A model generated the notes under the pieces. It was not told the origin of the DNA. It saw only the letters and a list, made by a program, of their open reading frames with translations, and searched no databases. Positions 1 to 7,399 of a DNA stretch of 9,102 bases are shown here, piece after piece. The number at the start of each line of letters is the position of its first letter. Within the stretch, counting starts at the first letter, position 1. Origin of the DNA: BMS3Bbin07 sp036244995 (lineage in GTDB: Bacteria > Nitrospirota > Thermodesulfovibrionia > Thermodesulfovibrionales > JdFR-85); NCBI GenBank assembly GCA_036244995.1, contig BTTF01000081.1:1-9102 (forward strand), in the 5' to 3' direction. A program made the position numbers and the translations under genes.

Positions 1-1
1 C

Positions 2-3000
2 AGAAAATCATTCAGGTTTTTTGACCGGCTGATTGAAGAATCCCGGAATGCCTTTGTCTTCATTCAGCCCGGGGATGAGGACGAGATGTCACTCTCTGCA
101 AGGCACTCCACAGAATACGGCAGTGATTTTTTTGATGAGATAGTGCGCTTTATCAAGTTCGGAGGCGAGAAAAACTGGACGAATCTCCTCAGAAGCCTGA
201 TAAAAAGATTCTCAGGAGAGGATATCCCTTATGATCCGCCGCATAAGATGCCCAGCGAGGGAATCTATCACCCGCGTACAGGGGTCTCTCTGACACTTGA
301 CGAATACATAAACTCACAGGGCACCTCCCTGAAAGAGCTCGAAGATAAAAAGACTCCCGTAATTGGTTTGTGGTTTTATCAGGGTTATTACGTAGACGGT
401 AATCTGGCGTTTGTTGACAGTCTTGTCGACGAGATAGAGAGGCAGGGGGGCTTCCCTGTTGCATGTTTTTACAACCGGTTTCCTGACAGGATTCTCAATA
501 ACAGGGATCCGGCATGGGTTGCGGAGAATTTTTTTCAGGTGGACGGGAAGACCATTATCCATGTGCTCCTGAGTTGCATGGTCTTTTCAATGAGACTTAC
601 CCTTCCAAAGTTTGCCGGAGTTTATGAAAAGATCGGCGTGCCGGTTCTGCAGGCGATTACACTCTTTACGACCCGCAGGAACTGGGAAGAGACCGAACAG
701 GGGGCTACTCCCCTGGATGTCTGCATAAGTGCAGCGCAGCCGGAGTTTGACGGCATCCTTATTACCGTGCCTGTCTCAACAAGGGATGCGGCAGGGCAGG
801 ACCTGCTTACAGGTGCAACGCTACTGAGGAACATGCCTGTTGAGGAACGGATAGAGAAGATCGTGAGCCTTGCAGGGAAGTGGGCAATGCTCGGAATAAA
901 GCCGAATGCTGAAAAGAGGGTGGCGGTGATCTTTCATAACTATCCGCCCCGTAATGACCGCATCGGGTGCGCCGCAGGGCTTGACTCCTTTAAAAGTGTT
1001 AAGAATATTGTCGACAGGCTGAAGAAAGATGGGTATTCAATAGAGCGGGAGTATGAATCAGGGGATGCCCTTGCCCATGAGATACTTGACAGGGTTACTG
1101 TTGACAGGCGGTGGCTGACCCCTGAGGCAATGGCGCAGAAGGCGGCTGACCGTATCGGGCCTGCGCAATACAGTGCATGGCACGAAGGCCTTCCGGAGAA
1201 GAACCGGGAGCATATGGTAAGGGACTGGGGAGAAATCCCGGGCGGGCTCTTTGTCCATGAAGACGAGGTTATGGTCAACGGGATTATCAACGGTAATGTA
1301 TACATAGGCATTCAGCCGCCAAGGGGCTTTGTTGAGCAGCCAGAAAAGATACATGATCCGCATCTTGCGCCAGGCCATCATTACATATTTCATTACAGGT
1401 GGATAAGGGATGTTTTTAAGGCGGATGCCGTACTGCATATCGGAAAGCACGGCTCCCTTGAGTGGCTGCCGGGGAAATCACTGGCGCTTTCACGGGAATG
1501 CTATCCCGACATCTCCATCATGGACCTGCCGAACATATATCCCTATATCATCAATGACCCCGGAGAGGGAACCCAGGCAAAGCGACGCTCCTATGCCTGT
1601 GTGGTTGACCACCTTATCCCTGTTATGACAAATGCCGACAGGTATGATGAGCTGGCAGAGGTGGATACAAAAATACTCGAGTACATCCAGACAAAGTCAA
1701 TGAACCCTGAAAGACTGCCCGTGCTTCAAAAGGAGATATGGCAACTGGCCGCAAAACAGAATCTTCATTCGGATATGGAGGTCTCTGAGGATGAGGCATT
1801 TTCAGGCTTTGACGCTTTTGTGGAGAGGCTGCATTCCTACCTCTCCGAGGTGGCGGACACTGCCATATATGACGGCCTCCACGTAATGGGCACTGTGCCG
1901 GAGGGAGAAGGACTGACAGAGCTTGTTACACAACTTGTGCGGATCAAAAACGGGGATGTGCCATCCCTGAGGGAGGCGATTGCAGGGCAGTGGGGATACG
2001 ATTATGACGATCTCCTTCAATACAGGGGACAGGCAGACCCCACAGGCCGGTTCCCCACAAATGCCGTCGCAATAACAGATATCCACAGGACTGCCCTTGA
2101 AATAGTGATGGATGTGATAGAAGGTAGCGAGCCCCTTGTTGCGGATGAGAGCCCGGAGGTACGCAGAGTGGTGGAGTTTATAAGGGATGTTGTGCTGCCG
2201 AAACTGAAACAGACTACAGAGGAGATAGATTCAGTGGCTGCCGCCCTTTCAGGGAGGCATGTCCTTCCCGGCGGCAGCGGTGCACCCACCCGGGGTATGG
2301 TGGATATCCTGCCCACAGGAAGAAATTTCTTTTCCGTTGATCCCTTCAGGATTCCTTCACCCACTGCCTGGATTACAGGGAAGGCGCTTGGAGACGCACT
2401 TGTTGAAAGACATATGAATGAGACAGGAAAGCCTCCTGAAAGCATCGGCATGGTTATATGGGGCAGCCCCACAATGCGTACAATGGGGGAGGACATTGCA
2501 GAGGCATTCTACCTTATGGGTGTGAGGCCCGTATGGAACAGCAGGAACGGACGTATCGAAGGTCTTGAGATTATTCCTGTCGGGGATTTGAAGTTTCCGC
2601 GTGTGGATGTGACGTTCAGGACGTCGGGGTTTTTCAGGGACTCGTTCCCCAACCTGATGGAACTCCTGGATGAGGCCGTGGCAATGGTGACTGCCCTCAA
2701 CGAGCCTGTTGGAAAGAATTTTTTGAGAAAACACGTGCTGACAGAGGCTGACGAGCTTGTTAAACGCGGTATTAACCCTGAGACAGCACTGCGGGAGGCA
2801 TCCTTCCGTATCTTCAGTGACCCCCCCGGTGTCTATGGCGCGGGAATCCCGGAGGTTATCGACGCAAAGGTATGGGAGAAGAGCGAGGACCTGGGAGAGG
2901 TTTATATTACGTGGGGCGGGTATGCATACGGCAAAGGGGTCTATGGGGAAGACAGGAGAGAGGTATTCCGCAGAAGGCTTTCAGATATCAGCCTTGTAGT

Positions 3001-3529
3001 GAAAAACGAGGATTCACGGGAGTATGACCTCCTCTCCTCTGATGACTTCAATGCCTACTTTGGAGGCTTTGTGGCAGCAGTAAAGACAGTGTCGGGTAAT
3101 TATCCGAAGGCATATTCAGGGGATGCATCTGATCCTGATCGTGTCAGGTACAGGAGTATTCAGGAGGAGGTAAAGCATATCTTCCGCTCAAGAATACTCA
3201 ATCCCAAATGGATGGAGGGACTCATGCGCCACGGGTACAAGGGTGCCGGAGACCTCTCAAGGGCTGTGGATATCTCGTTTCACTGGGATGCCACCTCTGA
3301 TGTTATGGAGGACTGGATGTATGACGCCCTGTCGGAAAAGTACGCACTTGATGAAAAGATGCAGGAGTGGTTTAAAGAGGTTAATCCCTATGCCCTGCAG
3401 AATATTGCCGAGCGTCTCCTTGAAGCGGCAAGCCGCGGGATGTGGAATGCCTCTGAGGAGATAAAGAAGAGGCTTGAGGATGTGTATCTTGATGTGGAGG
3501 GGGATATAGAGGAGAGGACGGATGCCTGA
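2..3529 (+). CDS. cobN: Cobaltochelatase large subunit CobN (5' end truncated by window)
   Basis: CobN is the large, substrate-binding subunit of the ATP-dependent cobaltochelatase that inserts cobalt into the corrin ring (hydrogenobyrinic acid a,c-diamide in the aerobic pathway), acting in the cytoplasm with AAA+ partner subunits. The frame is open from base 2 with no stop, so the ATG at 86 is internal; 1175 codons are visible against roughly 1200-1300 in the family, so a modest N-terminal piece is missing. Numbering from base 2, CobN/BchH family motifs are HIGKHGSLEWLPG (479-491), followed by DLPNIYPYIINDPGEGTQAK, then GFFRDSFPNL (876-885), DPPGVYGAG (940-948), an ITWGGYAYG stretch and RHGYKG (1076-1081). 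The C-terminal third (KNEDSREYDLLSSDD, SRILNPKWMEGLMRHGYKG) fits CobN better than magnesium chelatase BchH. The stop (TGA 3527-3529) overlaps an ATG at 3522. Neighbouring transporter and CbiZ genes support a cobalamin role. No CobS/CobT or ChlI/ChlD partner is in the window. Confidence 0.95.
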   Translation, partial: RKSFRFFDRLIEESRNAFVFIQPGDEDEMSLSARHSTEYGSDFFDEIVRFIKFGGEKNWTNLLRSLIKRFSGEDIPYDPPHKMPSEGIYHPRTGVSLTLDEYINSQGTSLKELEDKKTPVIGLWFYQGYYVDGNLAFVDSLVDEIERQGGFPVACFYNRFPDRILNNRDPAWVAENFFQVDGKTIIHVLLSCMVFSMRLTLPKFAGVYEKIGVPVLQAITLFTTRRNWEETEQGATPLDVCISAAQPEFDGILITVPVSTRDAAGQDLLTGATLLRNMPVEERIEKIVSLAGKWAMLGIKPNAEKRVAVIFHNYPPRNDRIGCAAGLDSFKSVKNIVDRLKKDGYSIEREYESGDALAHEILDRVTVDRRWLTPEAMAQKAADRIGPAQYSAWHEGLPEKNREHMVRDWGEIPGGLFVHEDEVMVNGIINGNVYIGIQPPRGFVEQPEKIHDPHLAPGHHYIFHYRWIRDVFKADAVLHIGKHGSLEWLPGKSLALSRECYPDISIMDLPNIYPYIINDPGEGTQAKRRSYACVVDHLIPVMTNADRYDELAEVDTKILEYIQTKSMNPERLPVLQKEIWQLAAKQNLHSDMEVSEDEAFSGFDAFVERLHSYLSEVADTAIYDGLHVMGTVPEGEGLTELVTQLVRIKNGDVPSLREAIAGQWGYDYDDLLQYRGQADPTGRFPTNAVAITDIHRTALEIVMDVIEGSEPLVADESPEVRRVVEFIRDVVLPKLKQTTEEIDSVAAALSGRHVLPGGSGAPTRGMVDILPTGRNFFSVDPFRIPSPTAWITGKALGDALVERHMNETGKPPESIGMVIWGSPTMRTMGEDIAEAFYLMGVRPVWNSRNGRIEGLEIIPVGDLKFPRVDVTFRTSGFFRDSFPNLMELLDEAVAMVTALNEPVGKNFLRKHVLTEADELVKRGINPETALREASFRIFSDPPGVYGAGIPEVIDAKVWEKSEDLGEVYITWGGYAYGKGVYGEDRREVFRRRLSDISLVVKNEDSREYDLLSSDDFNAYFGGFVAAVKTVSGNYPKAYSGDASDPDRVRYRSIQEEVKHIFRSRILNPKWMEGLMRHGYKGAGDLSRAVDISFHWDATSDVMEDWMYDALSEKYALDEKMQEWFKEVNPYALQNIAERLLEAASRGMWNASEEIKKRLEDVYLDVEGDIEERTDA
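3511..3524 (+). promoter_or_regulatory. Shine-Dalgarno and ATG overlapping the end of cobN
   Basis: GGAGAGG (3511-3517) lies 4 bases before an ATG at 3522 that overlaps the cobN stop, a classic translational-coupling arrangement. The frame opened here runs without a stop through the inverted-repeat element into the lipoprotein. However, the lipoprotein signal peptide begins only at 3714/3720, so this good start may be the ancestral start region separated from its gene by the element, or may give a long N-terminal extension. It is the best ribosome-binding signal near this gene. Confidence 0.5.
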
Positions 3530-3553
3530 TAGCCTGTATTTGATTGAGGGGCC

Positions 3554-3711
3554 TGAGAGATACCGGGGCACAGGACTTTCACTCAACTACAACCCCAAAA
3601 AGTCTGACAACTTTCCGGGGACCCCTGTTCTCGACAGGCATTCTGCCTGTCTCCGAGGTTTTCGCTTTCAGCGAAAAAAACCGTTCAAGCCCTGTACCCC
3701 GGCATCTCTCA
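3554..3711. repeat. 158-base inverted-repeat element with three internal hairpins (MITE-like or structured RNA)
   Basis: The arms 3554-3578 and 3687-3711 are 25-base inverted repeats with 22 Watson-Crick pairs; the three exceptions (3562/3703, 3569/3696, 3575/3690) are A-C on the plus strand and G-U on the minus strand. Inside are three hairpins. The first is 3593-3603/3610-3620, with loop CTGACA; it has 11 pairs if the two G-U pairs on the minus strand are counted. The second is 3633-3640/3644-3651, a perfect 8-bp stem with loop TTC, flanked by CTC/GAG. The third is 3659-3666/3670-3677, a perfect 8-bp stem with loop TTC, closed further by GG/CC around three extra A bases. It fills the space between cobN and the lipoprotein signal peptide. 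No convincing target-site duplication or transposase is visible. It may be a non-autonomous mobile palindromic element or a structured RNA; no known family is recognised. Confidence 0.8.
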
Positions 3712-3719
3712 TCATGCCG

Positions 3720-5471
3720 ATGATAAAACATATCTTTTTTAGAAATCTGAGCCTTTTTTTCTTTTTGCTGGCACTGCTTGTTCTTGTTCAGGGGTGCACA
3801 AGGGAGCAGGCCGGAGTTCAGGTGTATTTTGTCCGTGACGGACTTGCCGTGGAGCTGACCGGGCTTAAAATGGTTACAGTCCGCTCAGAAGGGAGAGAGG
3901 TTTTCAGGTGGCTGAAGGGCGAAGGGGCTGAAGGAGCGGTGCTTTTTGCAAACAGGAAACTGTTCCTTCCCCTTCAATGGAGCCCGGGGGAGAAATACAG
4001 CGTGGAGGCCCGTAACAGTGATGCACGGTTTGTGATGGATGTTACTGCACCGCTCAGGCCCTCGCCCATGCTTGTTCAGATGGTGGAGCTGGAAGAGGTC
4101 ATTCCATTTAGTATTGACGAGGGGGTTGCCCCTGATACGTTCGTGAAATTCTCGAAAGACAGTAAGTACCTTGCAATCGGCAGTTTTCACGGTTATCTCA
4201 GGGTTGTTGAGGTGAGGACCGGTAAGGTCATCTTCTCACGGAAGATCGCTGAGGGTATGGTGAAGCGCATTGGATGGGGAGAGATAGACGGACAACGGGT
4301 GCTGTATGTGGGGGAACAGTCACCTGACGGGTATCTTTACTGTCTTGATGCAATGACAGGCAAGGAAATATGGAAGTACCGCCTGGCTGACGACATTGAG
4401 ACATCAAGGCCGGAGAGGGAAAATGACCGTTATGCAATATATAAATTCCCGGGCGTCTACCAGTTAAAAGTGCTTCCCGGCGGTGATGTGGTTGTGGTCG
4501 GCACACATGGATGGGACAATGAAGGCAAGAGGCTTTACAGGTGTCTGATCTACCGGTTTGACGGCAGGACAGGCAGGATAAAATGGCGGTGGCCTGCGGA
4601 CAGGCCGCTTCCCTACAGTCTTACGTGGTTTGACATATCAGCCGGGGGAGAGAAGCTCCTGCTTCTTATGTCAGCATGGCGTCCACCTGAGCGCACTGAT
4701 TCCATATATGGAAACGGTACACTCTATTGTCTCAACGGCAGGACGGGAGAGGTCCTGTGGGAGTACAGGGTGCCGCCGCTGAGGCCGTATTATGAAACTG
4801 CCAGTGCCTGGCAGGGGGTTGCCCTCTCCAGGGACGGCAGGTATGCGGCAGTCGGGCTTAATGACGGCAGGGGGATGTTCTTTGATACAGAGAGGACTAT
4901 AAAGGTAAAGGGAAAGCGCTTCCTGCAAAACAGTCCGGTGTGGATAAGAGATATCGGGACACCTGTTCTGATCGGGGATATCCCTGTCTCAGCCTACATA
5001 AGCTATGCAAGGGTGGGGTCTGATACGGTCTACTTCGTCCTGCCCGGGACCTCCATTCCTTCAGGTGCGGTAAAGGGCAAGGTGCAGAAACCAGCGCCTC
5101 ATCCCGCGGCAAATCAGCTTTATGCCTTTGGTTTTGACGGCAGGCTGAAATGGAAATGGAAGTCCTACGGCTCCATGCAGGGTGTTTATCTCTCCGGTGA
5201 CGGCAGATGGCTCTTTACTGTTAATGCCGTTGCAGGCATGGCGGGCTCCCGCAGGGGCGGGATGACATCCTTTTTTGGGGCCACACTCTTTGATACATCA
5301 AGGGCGGGGTCAGGGATGGATAAACTCCTATACCTTTATCCCACGGAAGGTCCGGTCTTCTTTATGGCTGACATATCGGCAGACGGCATGTATATTGCCC
5401 TCGTAGAGGTGCCGTTTACAGATGAAAAGGGCACGAATAAGGGAAGGTACCGGGTTCATATAATTCACTGA
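3720..5471 (+). CDS. Lipoprotein with PQQ-type beta-propeller repeats
   Basis: Predicted 583-residue secreted lipoprotein. From Met at 3720, a basic start, a run of Phe/Leu and the lipobox LVQG-C give lipidation at Cys26. A small domain follows (about 33-110, beginning VYFVRDG) that resembles the N-terminal domain of the next gene's product. From about 125 onward come beta-propeller repeats with the recurrent Asp-x-x-Thr-Gly-Lys/Arg...Trp pattern of PQQ-like or WD40-like blades: RTGK near 166, MTGKEIW near 213, RTGRIKW near 284, RTGEVLW near 342 and FDGRLKWKW near 473. The start is uncertain: ATG 3714 and 3720 both suit the signal peptide but lack a clear Shine-Dalgarno sequence, while ATG 3522 has one but would add 66 residues encoded largely by the inverted-repeat element. 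Its stop overlaps the next start (TGATG). Inferred role: outer-face or periplasmic partner of the ECF-type transporter encoded next. No PQQ is implied; the fold often serves as a scaffold. Confidence 0.85.
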   Translation: MIKHIFFRNLSLFFFLLALLVLVQGCTREQAGVQVYFVRDGLAVELTGLKMVTVRSEGREVFRWLKGEGAEGAVLFANRKLFLPLQWSPGEKYSVEARNSDARFVMDVTAPLRPSPMLVQMVELEEVIPFSIDEGVAPDTFVKFSKDSKYLAIGSFHGYLRVVEVRTGKVIFSRKIAEGMVKRIGWGEIDGQRVLYVGEQSPDGYLYCLDAMTGKEIWKYRLADDIETSRPERENDRYAIYKFPGVYQLKVLPGGDVVVVGTHGWDNEGKRLYRCLIYRFDGRTGRIKWRWPADRPLPYSLTWFDISAGGEKLLLLMSAWRPPERTDSIYGNGTLYCLNGRTGEVLWEYRVPPLRPYYETASAWQGVALSRDGRYAAVGLNDGRGMFFDTERTIKVKGKRFLQNSPVWIRDIGTPVLIGDIPVSAYISYARVGSDTVYFVLPGTSIPSGAVKGKVQKPAPHPAANQLYAFGFDGRLKWKWKSYGSMQGVYLSGDGRWLFTVNAVAGMAGSRRGGMTSFFGATLFDTSRAGSGMDKLLYLYPTEGPVFFMADISADGMYIALVEVPFTDEKGTNKGRYRVHIIH

Positions 5472-7399
5472 TGAAAAAGGTTAAAAAAACTCTCATAATG
5501 GGCATTATTATATTGCTTGCAGGCACCGGCGTTACTGCATGGTATCTGCTTACACCACACAAGGCCGTGCAGGAGGCAGATGTGAAGTTTGTCCCTGATG
5601 GTGCATGGCTGTTTTTCAGCTCTCCGCTGAGGCTTAAGTCTATCGGGATTCAGGGTCCGGATGGTGTGATTGTCTCTCAGCCGCTGAATAACATAAAGAA
5701 AGAGAACCTCTGGCTTGTCTTTGACTGGAAGAGTAACACAACCTACAGATTCAGGCTTGCAAGCAACCAGGGAACTATGGTGATAAAGGGAAAATCTCCG
5801 GATAATGACTATGCCGCCGCTGTCCAGTTTTCAGCCCCGTTCACCTCAATGGCTGAACCCTCCGACCCTATGGTATTTGAGGATAAGATGGAGGGATCGA
5901 GCACGGCAGTTGAGAATAATGAGCTGACCTGTGCCGTTATCGTTACCACCTATCAGCAGGCTGAGAGCCTTGTTACCGGAAGAGTTACCATTCCTGCAGG
6001 AGTAAAGGTTACGGCTTTTCCGCAAAACCCTGATACGAGAGTCGTTTACGGGAAAAAAGAGACCGTAATATACTTCAGAACAACCCTTTCCGTTGCTTAT
6101 GAGAGGTTTTATCTGCCCTTCACCATACAGGTGCCGGGTGAAGGAAAATATCGTCTCCATGCCGGGATTACCTTGAAAAGAGCAGGAGACAGGGAGTCTT
6201 TCTTCAGCAGGGACGTGACCGTCAAGGTAGTTAATCAGGAATCGGCAGGGGATACAATAAAGCTTGTCAAGACATCGATCCCCGTTGGTATTAGCGGTAT
6301 AGCCCTCCGGCGGTATGCGGCAGATACGCTGTACATACAGCCCGCTGTATTTCGGAAACTCGGACGTTTCTTCGGGGTTGAGCCAAAGTATATTGACTAC
6401 AATCATCCCTTTACATATCAGAGCCTTGTCCTGGAAAACACCGGGACCGGCAGCATTGCACTGCTCGTCAACTCCGGCATTTATTATAAAGACCGTGACA
6501 TCACGCCTGAGGCATTCAGACCGCCGGACCTGCTGACAGGCGGGACAAAGGATACGGCCGTTACTGTGACGGCAATGCTCCTGCCGGGAGAAAAAACACG
6601 TGTGGTGATGCCTGTTTATCTGACCTCCGATCCCCTGCCCGGAGAGTACCGCAGGGTGTTAAAACTTATCCCCATGGGGTCGGTCCTCCCTGTTGCAGAA
6701 TATGAGTTTCCCCTCCATGTCACATCCATGAACCTGACTGCATGGACATTTACGCTCTTTGCAGTATTTCTGAGTCTGACCGCCACTCTGGTCTTTGTGC
6801 TCAGGTTTAAAAGCATTGTGGCAGGGATGAAGGTCAGGTGGCTGGTGATCATCTCGCTCTACGGGGCAATGACTTTTGTGGTCTCAAACCTGCCTGTCAG
6901 GATATTCGGAAATCTTGTCTCGGCGCTGCTCGGTCCCTTCAGTGCCTTTGTTACAGGGTTTTTTTCGGAACTGCTTTACTGGACACTGCTCGTTGCACTC
7001 GTCAGGTCGATCCCGAGACCCGGCACTGTCACATTTGCGACCCTTGTCCGCTATATGCTCAACGGCATAATGTTCGGCGGGTTTCAACTGACGGACATAC
7101 TCTTTACTGGTACGGGCATAGTTGTAAAGGAGGCGGCCTTCTATATGTCGGGCCTGACGCGCAAGGGAGAAAAATTCCGCTGGAATACGCCGTCCGTCTT
7201 CTATCTTGCACTCTATCTGTGTGCTGCCGATGCATTTATAACCCTGACCGGACTCTACCTGCATATGGTGCTCTTCCGACTCTACTTTGCCGACTGGTAT
7301 ATATACATGACCCTGATAGTGAACAGCCTGCTCTACACCTTTGCAGCGACATTTATGGGCTGGCGCTTCAGCGACCGGCTGAAATGGGAGGATGGTTAG
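5471..7399 (+). CDS. Membrane protein: extracytoplasmic beta domains fused to an ECF S-component-like domain
   Basis: A 642-residue protein. Residues 8-26 form an uncleaved-looking N-terminal membrane anchor. Residues about 36-425 appear extracytoplasmic and beta-rich: domain 1 (about 36-118, starting VKFVPDG, resembling the preceding lipoprotein), then two further stretches that look immunoglobulin-like (about 150-255 and 260-418). A membrane segment at about 422-445 leads to a C-terminal region (about 455-635) with roughly six hydrophobic segments. That region carries LLGPFSAFVTGFFSELLYW followed by PRPGT (515-519), a pattern seen in substrate-binding S components of ECF vitamin and metal importers. 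S components are usually about 180-220 residues and stand alone, so the 420-residue extension is unusual. The gene starts inside the preceding stop codon and ends directly against the T-component gene, supporting S plus T pairing. The substrate is inferred to be cobalt or a corrinoid. The S-component call rests on motif style and context and needs a profile search. Confidence 0.7.
   Translation: MKKVKKTLIMGIIILLAGTGVTAWYLLTPHKAVQEADVKFVPDGAWLFFSSPLRLKSIGIQGPDGVIVSQPLNNIKKENLWLVFDWKSNTTYRFRLASNQGTMVIKGKSPDNDYAAAVQFSAPFTSMAEPSDPMVFEDKMEGSSTAVENNELTCAVIVTTYQQAESLVTGRVTIPAGVKVTAFPQNPDTRVVYGKKETVIYFRTTLSVAYERFYLPFTIQVPGEGKYRLHAGITLKRAGDRESFFSRDVTVKVVNQESAGDTIKLVKTSIPVGISGIALRRYAADTLYIQPAVFRKLGRFFGVEPKYIDYNHPFTYQSLVLENTGTGSIALLVNSGIYYKDRDITPEAFRPPDLLTGGTKDTAVTVTAMLLPGEKTRVVMPVYLTSDPLPGEYRRVLKLIPMGSVLPVAEYEFPLHVTSMNLTAWTFTLFAVFLSLTATLVFVLRFKSIVAGMKVRWLVIISLYGAMTFVVSNLPVRIFGNLVSALLGPFSAFVTGFFSELLYWTLLVALVRSIPRPGTVTFATLVRYMLNGIMFGGFQLTDILFTGTGIVVKEAAFYMSGLTRKGEKFRWNTPSVFYLALYLCAADAFITLTGLYLHMVLFRLYFADWYIYMTLIVNSLLYTFAATFMGWRFSDRLKWEDG
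7386..7392 (+). promoter_or_regulatory. Ribosome binding site for the T-component gene
   Basis: GGGAGGA ends 7 bases before the ATG at 7400. It lies within the last codons of the preceding gene, whose TAG (7397-7399) abuts the start codon, so the start is well fixed and coupled translation is likely. Confidence 0.8.

Noticed and set aside
86..88. ATG at 86 as the cobN start
   Set aside because: The frame continues upstream to the window edge with 28 sense codons, including FDRLIEESRNAFVFIQPGDE, which reads as continuous CobN-type sequence; no Shine-Dalgarno sequence precedes 86.
86..3529. Magnesium chelatase subunit BchH/ChlH
   Set aside because: It shares the superfamily core, but the C-terminal motifs and the cobalamin neighbours fit CobN, and no photosynthesis genes are present.
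3659..3682. Rho-independent terminator after cobN
   Set aside because: The 8-bp hairpin is followed on the plus strand by an A run, not a T run; on the minus strand the T run lies before the stem, so neither orientation fits an intrinsic terminator.
3554..3711. Cobalamin riboswitch before the lipoprotein gene
   Set aside because: The context invites it, and the minus strand has a GGAGAC...GGC string resembling part of a B12 box, but the rest of the conserved core (including a GCCACTG-type segment) is absent, and that strand points away from the lipoprotein gene.
5846..6406. 186-codon minus-strand open frame opposite the S-domain fusion
   Set aside because: It is a shadow frame of a well-supported plus-strand gene, with no recognisable domain and no ribosome-binding signal.
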